Of a DNA stretch of 47,255 nucleotides, positions 33,929 through 42,392 are shown piece after piece. Below the pieces are notes generated by a model. The model saw only the letters and a program-made list of their open reading frames with translations, ran no database searches and had not been told where the DNA came from. The stretch comes from Phycisphaeraceae bacterium (GTDB taxonomy: Bacteria; Planctomycetota; Phycisphaerae; Phycisphaerales; Phycisphaeraceae), in contig JANQSF010000133.1 in NCBI GenBank assembly GCA_028284155.1, positions 1 through 47,255 on the forward strand. The letters are read 5' to 3'. The position numbers and the translations under genes were made by a program. Positions within the stretch are counted from its first letter, which is position 1, and each line of letters opens with the position of its first letter.

Positions 33929-34360
33929 TGTAATTCCCGATTACTCAATCCGATATCTCACAGTTGAACTCGCTCGGATACACCGCCAACCGCCCGAGTA
34001 GCAGATCATATCTGCCAAGCACGTGCCGACGAAGCGAGCCTGAGGGCTGCATCGCCTCACCGGTAGCGGTCAGACGTGCCTGACCGCAACGGTTGGGGCG
34101 GTTTTCTTGGGTAAGGGCACGACCTCTACAACGCCTTGACCGAAGCCGAACAAGCCGCCCGACTCGTCACAAGGTCGCTGTAGCCCGCTGGGCAGCCGTG
34201 TGAGCTTTAGGACTGACTACATATCAACACATTGGCCCGATCAATCTAAGGATAAACGAGTAATCCCAACTGGCAACCAACACTGGCTGAATCCGACTGA
34301 CCGCACTCGACGAAGTCACGGAAGTACCGGGGAATTCCACCTAGTCAGTGAGAACGCCCC
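33929..34360. other. Intergenic region with the second copy of the terminase-tail repeat
   Basis: About 430 bases. Positions 34091-34110 repeat the terminase 3' end exactly, and the frame after its TAA continues with codon use like the phage genes up to a TAG near 34183, so it may be the remnant of an older terminase end and the start of the next gene. From about 34195 the base composition turns AT-richer up to the PilZ gene. No intact gene is supported here. Confidence 0.5.
34091..34110 (+). repeat. Direct repeat copy 2 of the terminase 3' end
   Basis: Identical over 20 bases to 33599-33618 and in the same orientation, with a stop codon directly after the shared Gly codon. It has no start or upstream coding sequence, so it is a fragment. 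Confidence 0.85.
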
Positions 34361-34774
34361 ATGGCCGAAGCGTCAGAGAGCCTAGCCACCGATCTACTGC
34401 GACTGTCGGAGAAGGAACTAACCGAACTTCTTGAGATGCATCGGAGTGTGCTTTCAAGCATTGCGCACACCAACAAACGAGCGGTCAAGCGAGTCCGATT
34501 CGAACGGTTCGTCAATGTCCAAACACTGGAGGACAACTCCCCCTCCAAGCCTTTTCGGATGCACTCACTTGACCTCTCTTTGACCGGCATTGCATTATTG
34601 CACGGTACATTTGTATACCCGAAGACGAGGGGCGTCGTCCACCTACCCATCGCCGCAGGAAACACAGTGCCCTTGTACGGCACGGTATGTTACTGCGCGA
34701 TGGTCAAAGGTCGTATCCATCGCATCGGCATCAGATTCGACGAACCGGTTGACCTCAGAGACTTCGTTAAGTGA
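34361..34774 (+). CDS. PilZ-domain-like protein
   Basis: 137 residues. An N-terminal helical part (LRLSEKELTELLEMHRSV) precedes a PilZ-like barrel: RAVKR (RxxxR) at about residues 44-48, RVRFERFVNVQTL, and DLSLTGIALL (DxSxxG) at about 70-79. These are the two c-di-GMP contact motifs of PilZ. No other domain is attached. Its GC content is lower than the phage structural genes around it. In a prophage it could interfere with host c-di-GMP signalling such as motility or surface attachment; that is inference. Confidence 0.7.
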   Translation: MAEASESLATDLLRLSEKELTELLEMHRSVLSSIAHTNKRAVKRVRFERFVNVQTLEDNSPSKPFRMHSLDLSLTGIALLHGTFVYPKTRGVVHLPIAAGNTVPLYGTVCYCAMVKGRIHRIGIRFDEPVDLRDFVK

Positions 34775-34865
34775 ACCCAACGTGACACCTCGAGTAGTTT
34801 TTCGATCCTAACAACGCCGACGTCGCACTGTATGAGCGCAGGGCCAGTGGCCTTAGCGAGTCGTC

Positions 34866-34931
34866 ATGAAGGAGTGGATCATCGCCCGCCGATTCGACGA
34901 CGGAGTCGGCGTCGGATTCATCGCCCGATGA
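34866..34931 (+). CDS. Mini-gene of 21 residues, coupled to the next small gene
   Basis: An ATG at 34866 followed by a short frame (MKEWIIARRFDDGVGVGFIAR) whose TGA overlaps the ATG of the next small frame as ATGA at 34928-34931. GAAGGAG-like bases fall inside the start. No family. The tidy overlap is the only evidence, so this is tentative. Confidence 0.3.
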   Translation: MKEWIIARRFDDGVGVGFIAR

Positions 34932-35077
34932 GTCGTCAACGTGGTCACGAGATAGTTTCCCGGTTGCTGATCGATATCGACTGCGCCGACGAACGCGCCC
35001 AACGCGAAGCCTTCGAACTGGTCAAACAACTCGCCCCCGCCGGCGTCGACATCAAACCAAATACCATGCCCGCCTGA
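34928..35077 (+). CDS. Small protein of unknown function
   Basis: 49 residues, MSRQRGHEIVSRLLIDID followed by an acidic helix (DERAQREAFELVKQLA). It starts in the ATGA overlap with the mini-gene before it. Codon use is like the phage genes. No family recognised. A short GC hairpin with a T-run on the minus strand follows near 35083-35100. Confidence 0.45.
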   Translation: MSRQRGHEIVSRLLIDIDCADERAQREAFELVKQLAPAGVDIKPNTMPA

Positions 35078-35258
35078 AAGAAAAAGGCCCGACCAGGCCG
35101 AAACCCGAGTCGAGCCCTTCCGGGGGCAATTGAATAGCCTGAAACTAACACACCGCTGCAACCGCGTCAACCCCCACCGCTCTCCGCGGGAACCGGATCC
35201 GAGCGAAAACGTCTATATCAGTCCAATCGCCTAAGCAAATCTGCCCAGGAGCGCAACC

Positions 35259-36194
35259 ATGCAGTCCCGACCCGCCACCGCTCTCTACGTCTTCGCCCTC
35301 ATCTTGCCCGCCCTCCTGGTCCATCGCGCCCACGCCAGAATCATGCAGGACACCGACCTGGCTTCCCTTTGGTACGCAGCTGAGGTTGTCGTTGAGGGAG
35401 AGGAATTGGGATACAAGACGGTCGACTACTGGCAACGCGGCCAACTCCGCATCACACATGTCCACAAAGGAAAGGACTCCGTCAAAGCAGGCGACGTCAT
35501 CCCCATCGCCACCCAAGCCTACAGCCGAATCCCCATCGATCAGAAAGGGCCCGTGAAGACGACGAAGGTCTTGATCTTCCTGAAGTGGAACGAGCGTGGG
35601 ACGCGCTACATACCCGGCCGCACGTACATCCCCGTCCCGTCCGGCATCAAATTGATTCTCGACGACGAAAAGGTCGTCTATCGCTATGAGCAGATGTCGA
35701 ATCCCGGTCCCTATCGACCAACACGACAAGGGCCGGAACGACTCGACCGCAACAAACTTCAGCTACGCAAGGTCAAACCGCCACTGGATCGGGCGGCCTT
35801 CCCCGCATACTGGGAAGCCCGCGCTTACGTCTACGGGCGCGCGGAACTACGCGAGGACCTCAAGTTGGCCAGGACTCGCGTCGAGCGATTGAAACAGGCG
35901 CTGGCCTCGAGAGACCTCGACAAGTTGGAACAATTCCTGCGATCAACCCCAAACATGGCATATTGGGTCACCGTACAACTCGAAACAATCAAGGGTCGCC
36001 CCGAGCCATCCGGCACGGCCTTTGAGCCAAAGACCTTTGTGCGACCAACCTTCACCGACTCACTCGCGTCCACCGCGGCAACCGAGTATGTCAAGCGCGC
36101 CGAAAAGTCGCGCATCGCCGCTACGCTCAAGCTCATGCGCCATCAACTCACGTCCGGCGTGCGCATGCAACTCGAACGGGCCCTGAAAGACTGA
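35259..36194 (+). CDS. Secreted protein of unknown function (prophage cargo)
   Basis: 311 residues. A signal peptide is visible (ATALYVFALILPALLVHRAHA). The mature part begins RIMQDTDLASLWYAAEVVVEGEEL and includes LRITHVHKGKDSVKAGDVIPIATQAY and KVLIFLKWNERG, a beta-rich pattern seen in many planctomycete secreted proteins about which little is known. The C-terminal half is helical and charged (ELREDLKLARTRVERLKQALASRDLDKLEQFL). AGGAG lies eight bases before the ATG. It sits between terminase and head-completion genes, where no phage structural gene of this kind is expected, so it is probably cargo. Confidence 0.65.
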   Translation: MQSRPATALYVFALILPALLVHRAHARIMQDTDLASLWYAAEVVVEGEELGYKTVDYWQRGQLRITHVHKGKDSVKAGDVIPIATQAYSRIPIDQKGPVKTTKVLIFLKWNERGTRYIPGRTYIPVPSGIKLILDDEKVVYRYEQMSNPGPYRPTRQGPERLDRNKLQLRKVKPPLDRAAFPAYWEARAYVYGRAELREDLKLARTRVERLKQALASRDLDKLEQFLRSTPNMAYWVTVQLETIKGRPEPSGTAFEPKTFVRPTFTDSLASTAATEYVKRAEKSRIAATLKLMRHQLTSGVRMQLERALKD

Positions 36195-36469
36195 GCAACA
36201 GATGCTGGGTATGGATGCCTCGCGTTGCCATCAATCGCGAAGCCATGATCAACGCCACGTCGATCATGGCGACAACCCGCTCGTCACGGGCCATGGTGTC
36301 ACGTCTACGGCGACCGTTGAGCGTTCGGACCTATCCCCCCGCCCGGTCAACTCTCTCTGGACACCCGCTCCGGAAAACCGCGACAAACTCGAGCGCCGCA
36401 CTGCCGGCGTCTGACCATTTTCCACACACCGACCCGCCGCGCCGATCCTCCCAGTGAGGACGGCGCTTT
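36195..36469. other. Gap before the gpW gene
   Basis: About 275 bases in which short frames exist on the plus strand but none has a family match or a ribosome-binding site. I see no repeat or clear hairpin in it. Confidence 0.3.
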
Positions 36470-36676
36470 ATGGCAACCACCCAAGAACTGCTAGACGCGG
36501 TCGACGCCGCCATCGCTGGCAACGCGGAGGGCGTGCTCGAACACGAAGTCCGTGGCCGCAAGGTGCGGTACATGTCGCTCACCGAACTCCTCAAGGCCCG
36601 GGGCATCCTGGCCGCCAGACTCCAGCGCGAACAAGAGGGCATGGTCGCCGGGATCCGTCTGCGCCCGCCCGACTGA
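36470..36676 (+). CDS. Phage head-completion protein (gpW-like)
   Basis: 68 residues, the size of lambda gpW. The pattern is helix (TTQELLDAVDAAIAGNA), two short strands (EHEVRGRKVRYMSL) and helix (TELLKARGILAARLQREQ), the alpha-beta-beta-alpha layout of gpW, which closes the packaged head and lets the tail join. Its place, after terminase and before portal, is that of gpW in lambda. Confidence 0.75.
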   Translation: MATTQELLDAVDAAIAGNAEGVLEHEVRGRKVRYMSLTELLKARGILAARLQREQEGMVAGIRLRPPD

Positions 36677-36698
36677 CGCCGCCGACCGCGATCCAACC

Positions 36699-36974
36699 AT
36701 GCAAACCCTCGTCGCCAACAACAACGACGCGACCAAGGCCCGCGCCCTCACCGATGCGCAATGCCTCATTCTGCGCGACACGATCATCCGCCAACTGCGC
36801 CGCGAGGACCGACTCCTGGTCATCCTCCGCTACGCCGAGCGCATGACCTTCCAGGAAATCGGCCTGGCCGTCGAACTGCCCGCCGCGCACGTGGAACGAC
36901 GACTCACCGACATCGAACACCGCCTCCGCGCCGCGTTGCACCGCGGAACCGCCCATGCACCCGACACCGCCTAA
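36699..36974 (+). CDS. Small sigma-70 region 4-like helix-turn-helix protein
   Basis: 91 residues starting MQTLVANNNDATKARALTD. Residues about 36-80 read RLLVILRYAERMTFQEIGLAVELPAAHVERRLTDIEHRLRAAL, which follows the region 4 (-35 binding) HTH pattern LRYxExxxxxEIGxxLxxxxxxVxxRLxxxxxxLR. No region 2 is present. It overlaps the portal gene by 20 bases. It could be a phage transcription regulator or a DNA-binding accessory in packaging; no evidence decides this. Confidence 0.6.
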   Translation: MQTLVANNNDATKARALTDAQCLILRDTIIRQLRREDRLLVILRYAERMTFQEIGLAVELPAAHVERRLTDIEHRLRAALHRGTAHAPDTA

Positions 36975-38733
36975 GACACGCCCGTCCCTGCTCGCCCGCG
37001 CGATCGACTGGACCTTCGCCCAGGTCTCACCTGCGCGGGCGTTGAGACGCGCCCAGCATCGCACCGCGCTGTCCGTCTGGAACGAGGCCGCCAACCTGGC
37101 CGGCCTCCCCGGCGGCGCCCACCACGACGCCGCGCGGCGCGACCGTACGGTGTACGACTGGAACGATCTGGCCCAGTCCGCCGACTCGGCAAACCTGCCC
37201 GAATTAGCGACGATCACCGCCCGGTCACGCCGCGCCCAGTCCAACGATTGGGCCGCGCGGTCGATCAACCGCGCCTTCAAACGCAACGTCATCGGCACGG
37301 GTCTCTGGCCGCGCCCCGTCGCCCGCGACGACAACGACAAGCTCCTCCGCGACTACAACCGAAAGGCCCTGCGCCGGTTCAAGCGCTGGGCCCGCAACCC
37401 CAAGGTCGTCGACACCGAGAAACGCAAGACGCTCAACGGCATCATCCGGCTGGCGTTCTCCGAATTCATCAACACCGGTTCAGGCTTCGTCGTGCTCGGC
37501 ACGCGCGACGTCTTTGAAGGCGGCCGCCTCAAACTCAAACTCACGCTCCAGGCGTTCGAACTGGAACAACTGGCCAACGACTTCGACATCAAGCCCAGGC
37601 CCGGCAACACCGTCCGCAACGGACTCGAACTGGACAAACAAGGCGCGGTCGTCGCGTACTGGGTGCACACCGAGCAACACCCGCTCGACGGCGTCATGCC
37701 CGTCGGCGATCGCCGTTCGAATCGCACGGGTCAACTCAAACCCCAACGCATCGAGGCCGAACGCGTCCTGCACCTGCACGAACAAGACCGCCCGCGCGAA
37801 ACGCTCCCCGTCACGCCGCTCTCACCCGTCCTGCACCAACTCTACCAGCGTCAGTCCTACGACGCGGCCGAACTGCTCGCCAAGAAGATCGAAGCCTTCC
37901 TCGCCATCATCATCCGGAAGAACTCCCAATTCGGGATCGGCCAACTCGGCTTCAACCCGGTGTCCGGCGAGTCCGCAGCGCCGGCCGGCGGCGACTCGCA
38001 AGACGCAGGAGGCAACCGCCGCATCGACTTCACGCCCGGGACGGCCCACGTCCTCTACGAGGGCGAGGACATCACCACCGTCAAGAGCGATCGCCCCGGC
38101 GCAAACTACGAACCGTACACCAAGCGCCAGATCGGTATGGCCGCCGCCGGTGCCGGCACGTCCTACGCCCAGGTCGCGCGCGACTTCACACAGAGCTACG
38201 CCGCCCAGCGCGCGTCGATGCTCGAAGACAACCGTGAATTCGACCCGCTGCAACAACTGACCATCGACCTGGTCCTCCGGCCCATCTACGAGCTGTTCAT
38301 CCGGCTCGAGATCCTCAACGGCGACCTCGAAGCGCCTGGCTTCTTTGACGACCCCGATATCGCCGCTCGCTACCTCGAAGCCGACTGGCAAGGCCCACCG
38401 CGCCCGTGGGTCGACCCGGCCAAGGAAGCCGCCGCCGCCAAGATCGCCATGGACTACCGGCTCGACGACCGCGGCTCAGTCTGCGCCCAGAAGGGAGGCG
38501 ACGTGCTCGACAAGTTCGACGACATCGCCGAACAGCGCGAGTACGCCAGCGAGAAAGGCATCGACCTACCCGAAGACGTCAACCTCAAGCCCAAGGTCTC
38601 CCCGTCCGAGCCGAAGCCGCGACAGAATCAGGCCCAGTCCGCACACGACCGCGTCAACGGCAACGGGCGACTCAGCAGTACCGACCGCATCACCGAGTCC
38701 ATTTTGCAAGCGGCCGTCCAAGACTCCGACTAG
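36955..38733 (+). CDS. Phage portal protein, lambda gpB family
   Basis: Forms the dodecameric portal at one head vertex. 592 residues. Family features: TARSRRAQSNDWAARSINRAFKRNVIGTGLWPRP near residues 85-125, FINTGSGFVVL, LQAFELEQLANDFDIK with a substituted NGLELDKQGAVVAYWVH, VLHLHEQDRP, and the stretch GTSYAQVARDFTQSYAAQRASMLEDNREFDPLQQ, which is close to the lambda-type portal wing/stem region. It follows the terminase, gpW order of lambda-like phages. Confidence 0.9.
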   Translation: MHPTPPKTRPSLLARAIDWTFAQVSPARALRRAQHRTALSVWNEAANLAGLPGGAHHDAARRDRTVYDWNDLAQSADSANLPELATITARSRRAQSNDWAARSINRAFKRNVIGTGLWPRPVARDDNDKLLRDYNRKALRRFKRWARNPKVVDTEKRKTLNGIIRLAFSEFINTGSGFVVLGTRDVFEGGRLKLKLTLQAFELEQLANDFDIKPRPGNTVRNGLELDKQGAVVAYWVHTEQHPLDGVMPVGDRRSNRTGQLKPQRIEAERVLHLHEQDRPRETLPVTPLSPVLHQLYQRQSYDAAELLAKKIEAFLAIIIRKNSQFGIGQLGFNPVSGESAAPAGGDSQDAGGNRRIDFTPGTAHVLYEGEDITTVKSDRPGANYEPYTKRQIGMAAAGAGTSYAQVARDFTQSYAAQRASMLEDNREFDPLQQLTIDLVLRPIYELFIRLEILNGDLEAPGFFDDPDIAARYLEADWQGPPRPWVDPAKEAAAAKIAMDYRLDDRGSVCAQKGGDVLDKFDDIAEQREYASEKGIDLPEDVNLKPKVSPSEPKPRQNQAQSAHDRVNGNGRLSSTDRITESILQAAVQDSD

Positions 38734-38771
38734 ATCAAAGACGCAACCCTCACCCCAACGGACCTCACGAC

Positions 38772-39287
38772 ATGCGCACCACGCTCACCCTGTTTGCCAT
38801 CGCCTTGACGGCCGTCTTCGCTCTCACCGGATGCAATACCGCCGAATCACCCAACTCGCGCGGCGCAACCGGTGACGTCCGCGCCACCGTCAACGTGCCC
38901 ATCAATATCGGCGAGACCGTCCCCGGCGCGTACACACCCAGCCAGGACATCGATACCAACCAGATCGAGGCGGTGATTTCAGAAACCGAGGCCGAACTCA
39001 CCGACCTGGTCGCCTCACTGGACAACGTGACTGACGACGCCAGACGCGCCGAGATTGTGGCCGCGATCGCCGACGCCCGCGCCCGACTCGCCGAAATGCG
39101 ATTGCAACGACGCACCGCCGGCACGATTACCTACAACGTGACGATCGGTGATATCCACGTCAACACGTCCGGCGACTCGGCCGCCAACTCCCCGGGCGAC
39201 GACACGTCGACACAGTCCATCCCGACCGACGCGACCGCAAATGTCGACGTCGGCGCGCCCGACGCCAACGTCGGGGCATCCCAGTAG
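38772..39287 (+). CDS. Small lipoprotein in the head gene cluster
   Basis: 171 residues from the ATG at 38772. The signal MRTTLTLFAIALTAVFALTGC ends in a good lipobox (LTGC). The mature part has a helical stretch (EAVISETEAELTDLVASLDNVTDDARRAEIVAAIADARARLAEMRLQ) and a Thr/Asp-rich C-terminus. No family recognised. It lies on the same strand as the phage genes, between portal and protease-capsid genes, where lambda-like phages have no lipoprotein. Spanin subunits are lipoproteins but belong to lysis modules, so cargo (surface or exclusion protein) seems likelier. Confidence 0.65.
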   Translation: MRTTLTLFAIALTAVFALTGCNTAESPNSRGATGDVRATVNVPINIGETVPGAYTPSQDIDTNQIEAVISETEAELTDLVASLDNVTDDARRAEIVAAIADARARLAEMRLQRRTAGTITYNVTIGDIHVNTSGDSAANSPGDDTSTQSIPTDATANVDVGAPDANVGASQ

Positions 39288-39463
39288 GCCCGCCGTTTTC
39301 CACACGAAGTCCACACCGCCCGATCCCATTGGCAGAGCCATAGGAGGACGCAGAACTTCGCCGGGGCCGGTCCCGACCCCGACCGCCCCGGCCTTTTTCT
39401 TGTCCGACGTCTCTCTCGTTCGCCCGGGTTGTGGACTACCCCTTTGCAACCCGGGTTTCACAC

Positions 39464-41875
39464 ATGACCCGACCATCGCCTGATCAACACGTCGCCCTCA
39501 ACGCCGCCACCGCGGGGCCGCAGGCCGGAGACTATCGACTGAATAGCCCGATCGCGCTGGCGGCAGACGACTTCGAACACGACCGCGCCAAGGGCCTCAT
39601 CCGCAACGTCACCATCATGACGATCGGGCCCGCCACCGGCCACGGCTTCGAGATCGACGCCCGCACACTCGAAACCCTCATCGAGGTGTTCGAGGCCAAC
39701 AAAGACCGCGTCGTCGCCCGCGTCACCCACCCCGAAAACGACTTCACCGGCGGATCCGACGGCATCGAATGGCTCGTCGGCGTCCCCCACAACCTCCGCA
39801 TCGAAGGCGATAAGGTCAAAGGCGACATCCGCTTCCTCAAGGCCGCCAAGCGCGGCCCGAACGGCAACCTCTGGGATTACACCTTCGACCTCGTCGAAGA
39901 GGAGCCGCAACGCATCGGCCTGTCGGCCGTCGGCCGCTTCGACTTCGAACAGCAGGTCGACGACCAGACCGGCGAAACGGTCGCTTTCTTGGGCCGGATG
40001 AAGTTCCTCAAGGCCGTCGATTTTGTAAACGACCCCGCAGCGAACCGAAATGGGCTATTAGCAGCCCAACCTCAAAACACCCCCGACGCAACCGGGGGCT
40101 CTCCACTGGAGAAGGACATGCGCATCACCGCCCGCCTCCGCAACTTCCTCGAATCCAAAGGCCTCGCCAAGGGCGCATCCGACGATGAAGCCCGAGCGCT
40201 CATCCTCACGCTCAGCCAAGCCGACCAGGCCAAGTGTCAGACCTTGAGCGCCGACGACTCGCCGCTCGAGGGCGACGACGGCCAGGGCGACACCGGCGGC
40301 GAAGGCGACACCGGCACGGCCGGCGGCGACACGACCCTCAACACGCCGTCGACCGACCCCGCGCCCACGAACCAGGGCGTGGGACTTCAGTCCCCTGCCA
40401 GCCAAGCACAACCGACCGCGCCAGCCAACAGCCCCGACGTTCAGACCGCGGTCAACGAAGCGCTCGCCACCGAGCGCCACCGCCACCTGGCCATCTGCAA
40501 TCTGGCCGACGAATTCAACCTGGGCACGCAATGGGCTCAGGGCCAGATCAATCTCGGCCACACACTGGCCCAAGCGCAGACCGCCGCGCTGGCGCAACTG
40601 CGCACGAGCATGGCCCCGGTCGCCGGCCTCAACATCCGCGCCGGCGACGATGGCCGCGAATCGCTCTGCGCCGCGATCGAAGACGCGTTCGCCCTGCGCA
40701 CCGAGGGCGCGTCCGACCTCTACGAAACCCTCGCCAACGGCAGGCCGAAGCGCAACTCGGACGGCACGCCCGTCGTCCGCGACCCGCACGAACGGGTCCA
40801 CGAGTTTGAACACCTGCGACTCGTCGACATCGGCCGACGATGGCTCCAGACGCTGGGCGTCGCCGACGCCGGCTTCATGCCGGAACAGCAGGTCGCCCGA
40901 CTCTGCTGCAACCGACTCGAACTCATGACCTCCGGCCTCGTCGGCGGCGTCGCCCTGTCCCACGCGACGGGCGACTTCCCCAAGATATTGGAGAACACCC
41001 TCCACAAGGTCTTGTTGCCGGCCTACGAGGAGGAGGAGTCGACCCACGAACAATGGACGGTCAACCGCGTCGTCCGTGACTTCCGCGCCGTCAAGATCAA
41101 CCAACTCGGCCGCATCGTCACCCTCCGCAAGGTGCTCGAGGGCGAAGAGTATGAATACGGCTTCGTCGGTGAGAAGCAAGAACAGGTCCAGGCCGTCAAG
41201 TACGGCATCCTGCTGTTCATGACGTGGGAGATGTTCATCAACGACGACCTCGGCGCCTTCACCGAGCAGGCGTTCGGATTCTCGCAGTCGGCCCACCGAC
41301 TCGAAAACGACCTGGTCTACGCGCAGATCACGTCGAACCCGACCATGACCGAGGACAGCGTCGCCCTCTTCCACCAGGTCACGCACAACAACCTCAACAT
41401 GGGCGGCGGCGCGGCCGCGCTCAGCAAGACGACCCTCAAAGACATGCGCGTCCCGATGCGCAAGCAGAAGGGCATCGAGTCGAAGTCGGGCAAGGCCGAC
41501 GGCGCGACGCTCAACCTGCGGCCCAACACCCTGCTCGTCCCGATCGAACTGGAGGTCGAGGCCGAGCAATTGCTCAGTTCGCTCGTCGAACTCGGCGTCA
41601 ACAACAACGCCCCCAACTACCGCTTCCTGCGCAGCCTCACGCCGATCAGCGAAACGCGACTCAGCGACGACTCAACCACCGCCCACTACCTCGTGGCCGG
41701 CAAGAACCGATCGGCCCCGGCGATGGTCACCGCCCGGCTCCGCGGCAACGAACGCCCCACCGTCGAACGACTCACCACGGGGTCGAGTGTTGACGGCACG
41801 ACGTGGAAAGCCCGCCACGTCTTCGGCGTCGCGCCCGGCGACTGGCGTGCATGGCAGAAGAACGACGGCGCCTAA
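39464..41875 (+). CDS. Prohead protease fused to major capsid protein
   Basis: 803 residues from the ATG at 39464 (an in-frame GTG at 39431 is the alternative). Residues about 25-215 look like a head-maturation protease (TIGPATGHGFEIDARTL, VTHPENDF, GLSAVGRFDF with candidate catalytic His and Ser). Residues about 215-345 are a low-complexity Gly/Asp/Thr linker like a scaffold. Residues about 345-803 carry the capsid part, with HEQWTVNRVVRDFRAVKINQLG, EEYEYGFVGEKQEQVQAVKYG, LLFMTWEMFINDDLGAF and NTLLVPIELE. It is expected that the protease cleaves itself off to leave the mature capsid. The linker also holds a palindromic DNA insert (40373-40398). Confidence 0.8.
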   Translation: MTRPSPDQHVALNAATAGPQAGDYRLNSPIALAADDFEHDRAKGLIRNVTIMTIGPATGHGFEIDARTLETLIEVFEANKDRVVARVTHPENDFTGGSDGIEWLVGVPHNLRIEGDKVKGDIRFLKAAKRGPNGNLWDYTFDLVEEEPQRIGLSAVGRFDFEQQVDDQTGETVAFLGRMKFLKAVDFVNDPAANRNGLLAAQPQNTPDATGGSPLEKDMRITARLRNFLESKGLAKGASDDEARALILTLSQADQAKCQTLSADDSPLEGDDGQGDTGGEGDTGTAGGDTTLNTPSTDPAPTNQGVGLQSPASQAQPTAPANSPDVQTAVNEALATERHRHLAICNLADEFNLGTQWAQGQINLGHTLAQAQTAALAQLRTSMAPVAGLNIRAGDDGRESLCAAIEDAFALRTEGASDLYETLANGRPKRNSDGTPVVRDPHERVHEFEHLRLVDIGRRWLQTLGVADAGFMPEQQVARLCCNRLELMTSGLVGGVALSHATGDFPKILENTLHKVLLPAYEEEESTHEQWTVNRVVRDFRAVKINQLGRIVTLRKVLEGEEYEYGFVGEKQEQVQAVKYGILLFMTWEMFINDDLGAFTEQAFGFSQSAHRLENDLVYAQITSNPTMTEDSVALFHQVTHNNLNMGGGAAALSKTTLKDMRVPMRKQKGIESKSGKADGATLNLRPNTLLVPIELEVEAEQLLSSLVELGVNNNAPNYRFLRSLTPISETRLSDDSTTAHYLVAGKNRSAPAMVTARLRGNERPTVERLTTGSSVDGTTWKARHVFGVAPGDWRAWQKNDGA
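40373..40398. repeat. In-frame palindromic element inside the capsid linker
   Basis: GGGACTTCAGTCCC at 40381-40394 has 6-base perfect arms and is bordered by GGGCGT and CTGCCAGC. The 26-base unit matches the terminase element at 32431-32456 at most positions, including ACCA before it. It codes for GVGLQSPA in the capsid linker. Confidence 0.6.
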
Positions 41876-41940
41876 TCCACGCCGAACGACTGAACACCGA
41901 CTCGGGCAACGTCAAGTCAACCCAACGCGGACAACACGCC

Positions 41941-42318
41941 ATGAGCCAACCCATCTACGTCTTCAACCCGCTGCAGATCAACGGCGTCTCCTTCGACGCC
42001 GGCGACATCATCGGGCACAAAGACGGCAAGAAGCTCACGCCGACCAAGAAGGCCGCCGAAAAAGGCGTCACGCCCGGCAACCTTGAGCCACGCCTGGCCG
42101 ACGGTCGTTGCAGCCTGACCAACCCCTTGGCCGAGCCGACCCCGGACGAAGACGTCCCCTACGCCGACCGCACCAACAAGCAACTCATCGCCGAGGTCAA
42201 CGAACGACGCAAGGCCGGCCGCAATCTCGAACCGGAATCGACGAAGAAGGCCGACCTCATCGCCGCCCTCGAAGCCGACGACGAAGCACACGCCGGCGAC
42301 GACAGCCCCGAATACTGA
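41941..42318 (+). CDS. Small head-cluster protein of unknown function
   Basis: 125 residues, MSQPIYVFNPLQINGVSFDAGD at the start, a basic middle (GKKLTPTKKAAEKG), and a C-terminal ST KKADLIAALEADDE that resembles a SAP-like helix-extension-helix. The frame can extend to 41803, but that part overlaps the capsid gene and looks like out-of-frame sequence. Located directly after the capsid gene, where lambda has the FI packaging factor; equivalence is not shown. Confidence 0.6.
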   Translation: MSQPIYVFNPLQINGVSFDAGDIIGHKDGKKLTPTKKAAEKGVTPGNLEPRLADGRCSLTNPLAEPTPDEDVPYADRTNKQLIAEVNERRKAGRNLEPESTKKADLIAALEADDEAHAGDDSPEY

Positions 42319-42392
42319 CACATACGCGGCCCGACTGCCGCACAACCGACCGCACCGACTGATCAACACCACCCGCGCAAGCGAGCCGCAAC

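Noticed and set aside
34200..34385. 61-residue frame before the PilZ gene
   Set aside because: No start signal, overlaps the PilZ start in another frame, and composition is not coding-like.
40058..41569. 503-residue minus-strand frame inside the capsid gene
   Set aside because: Antisense shadow; the plus strand carries capsid family patterns and overlaps in the right genetic order.
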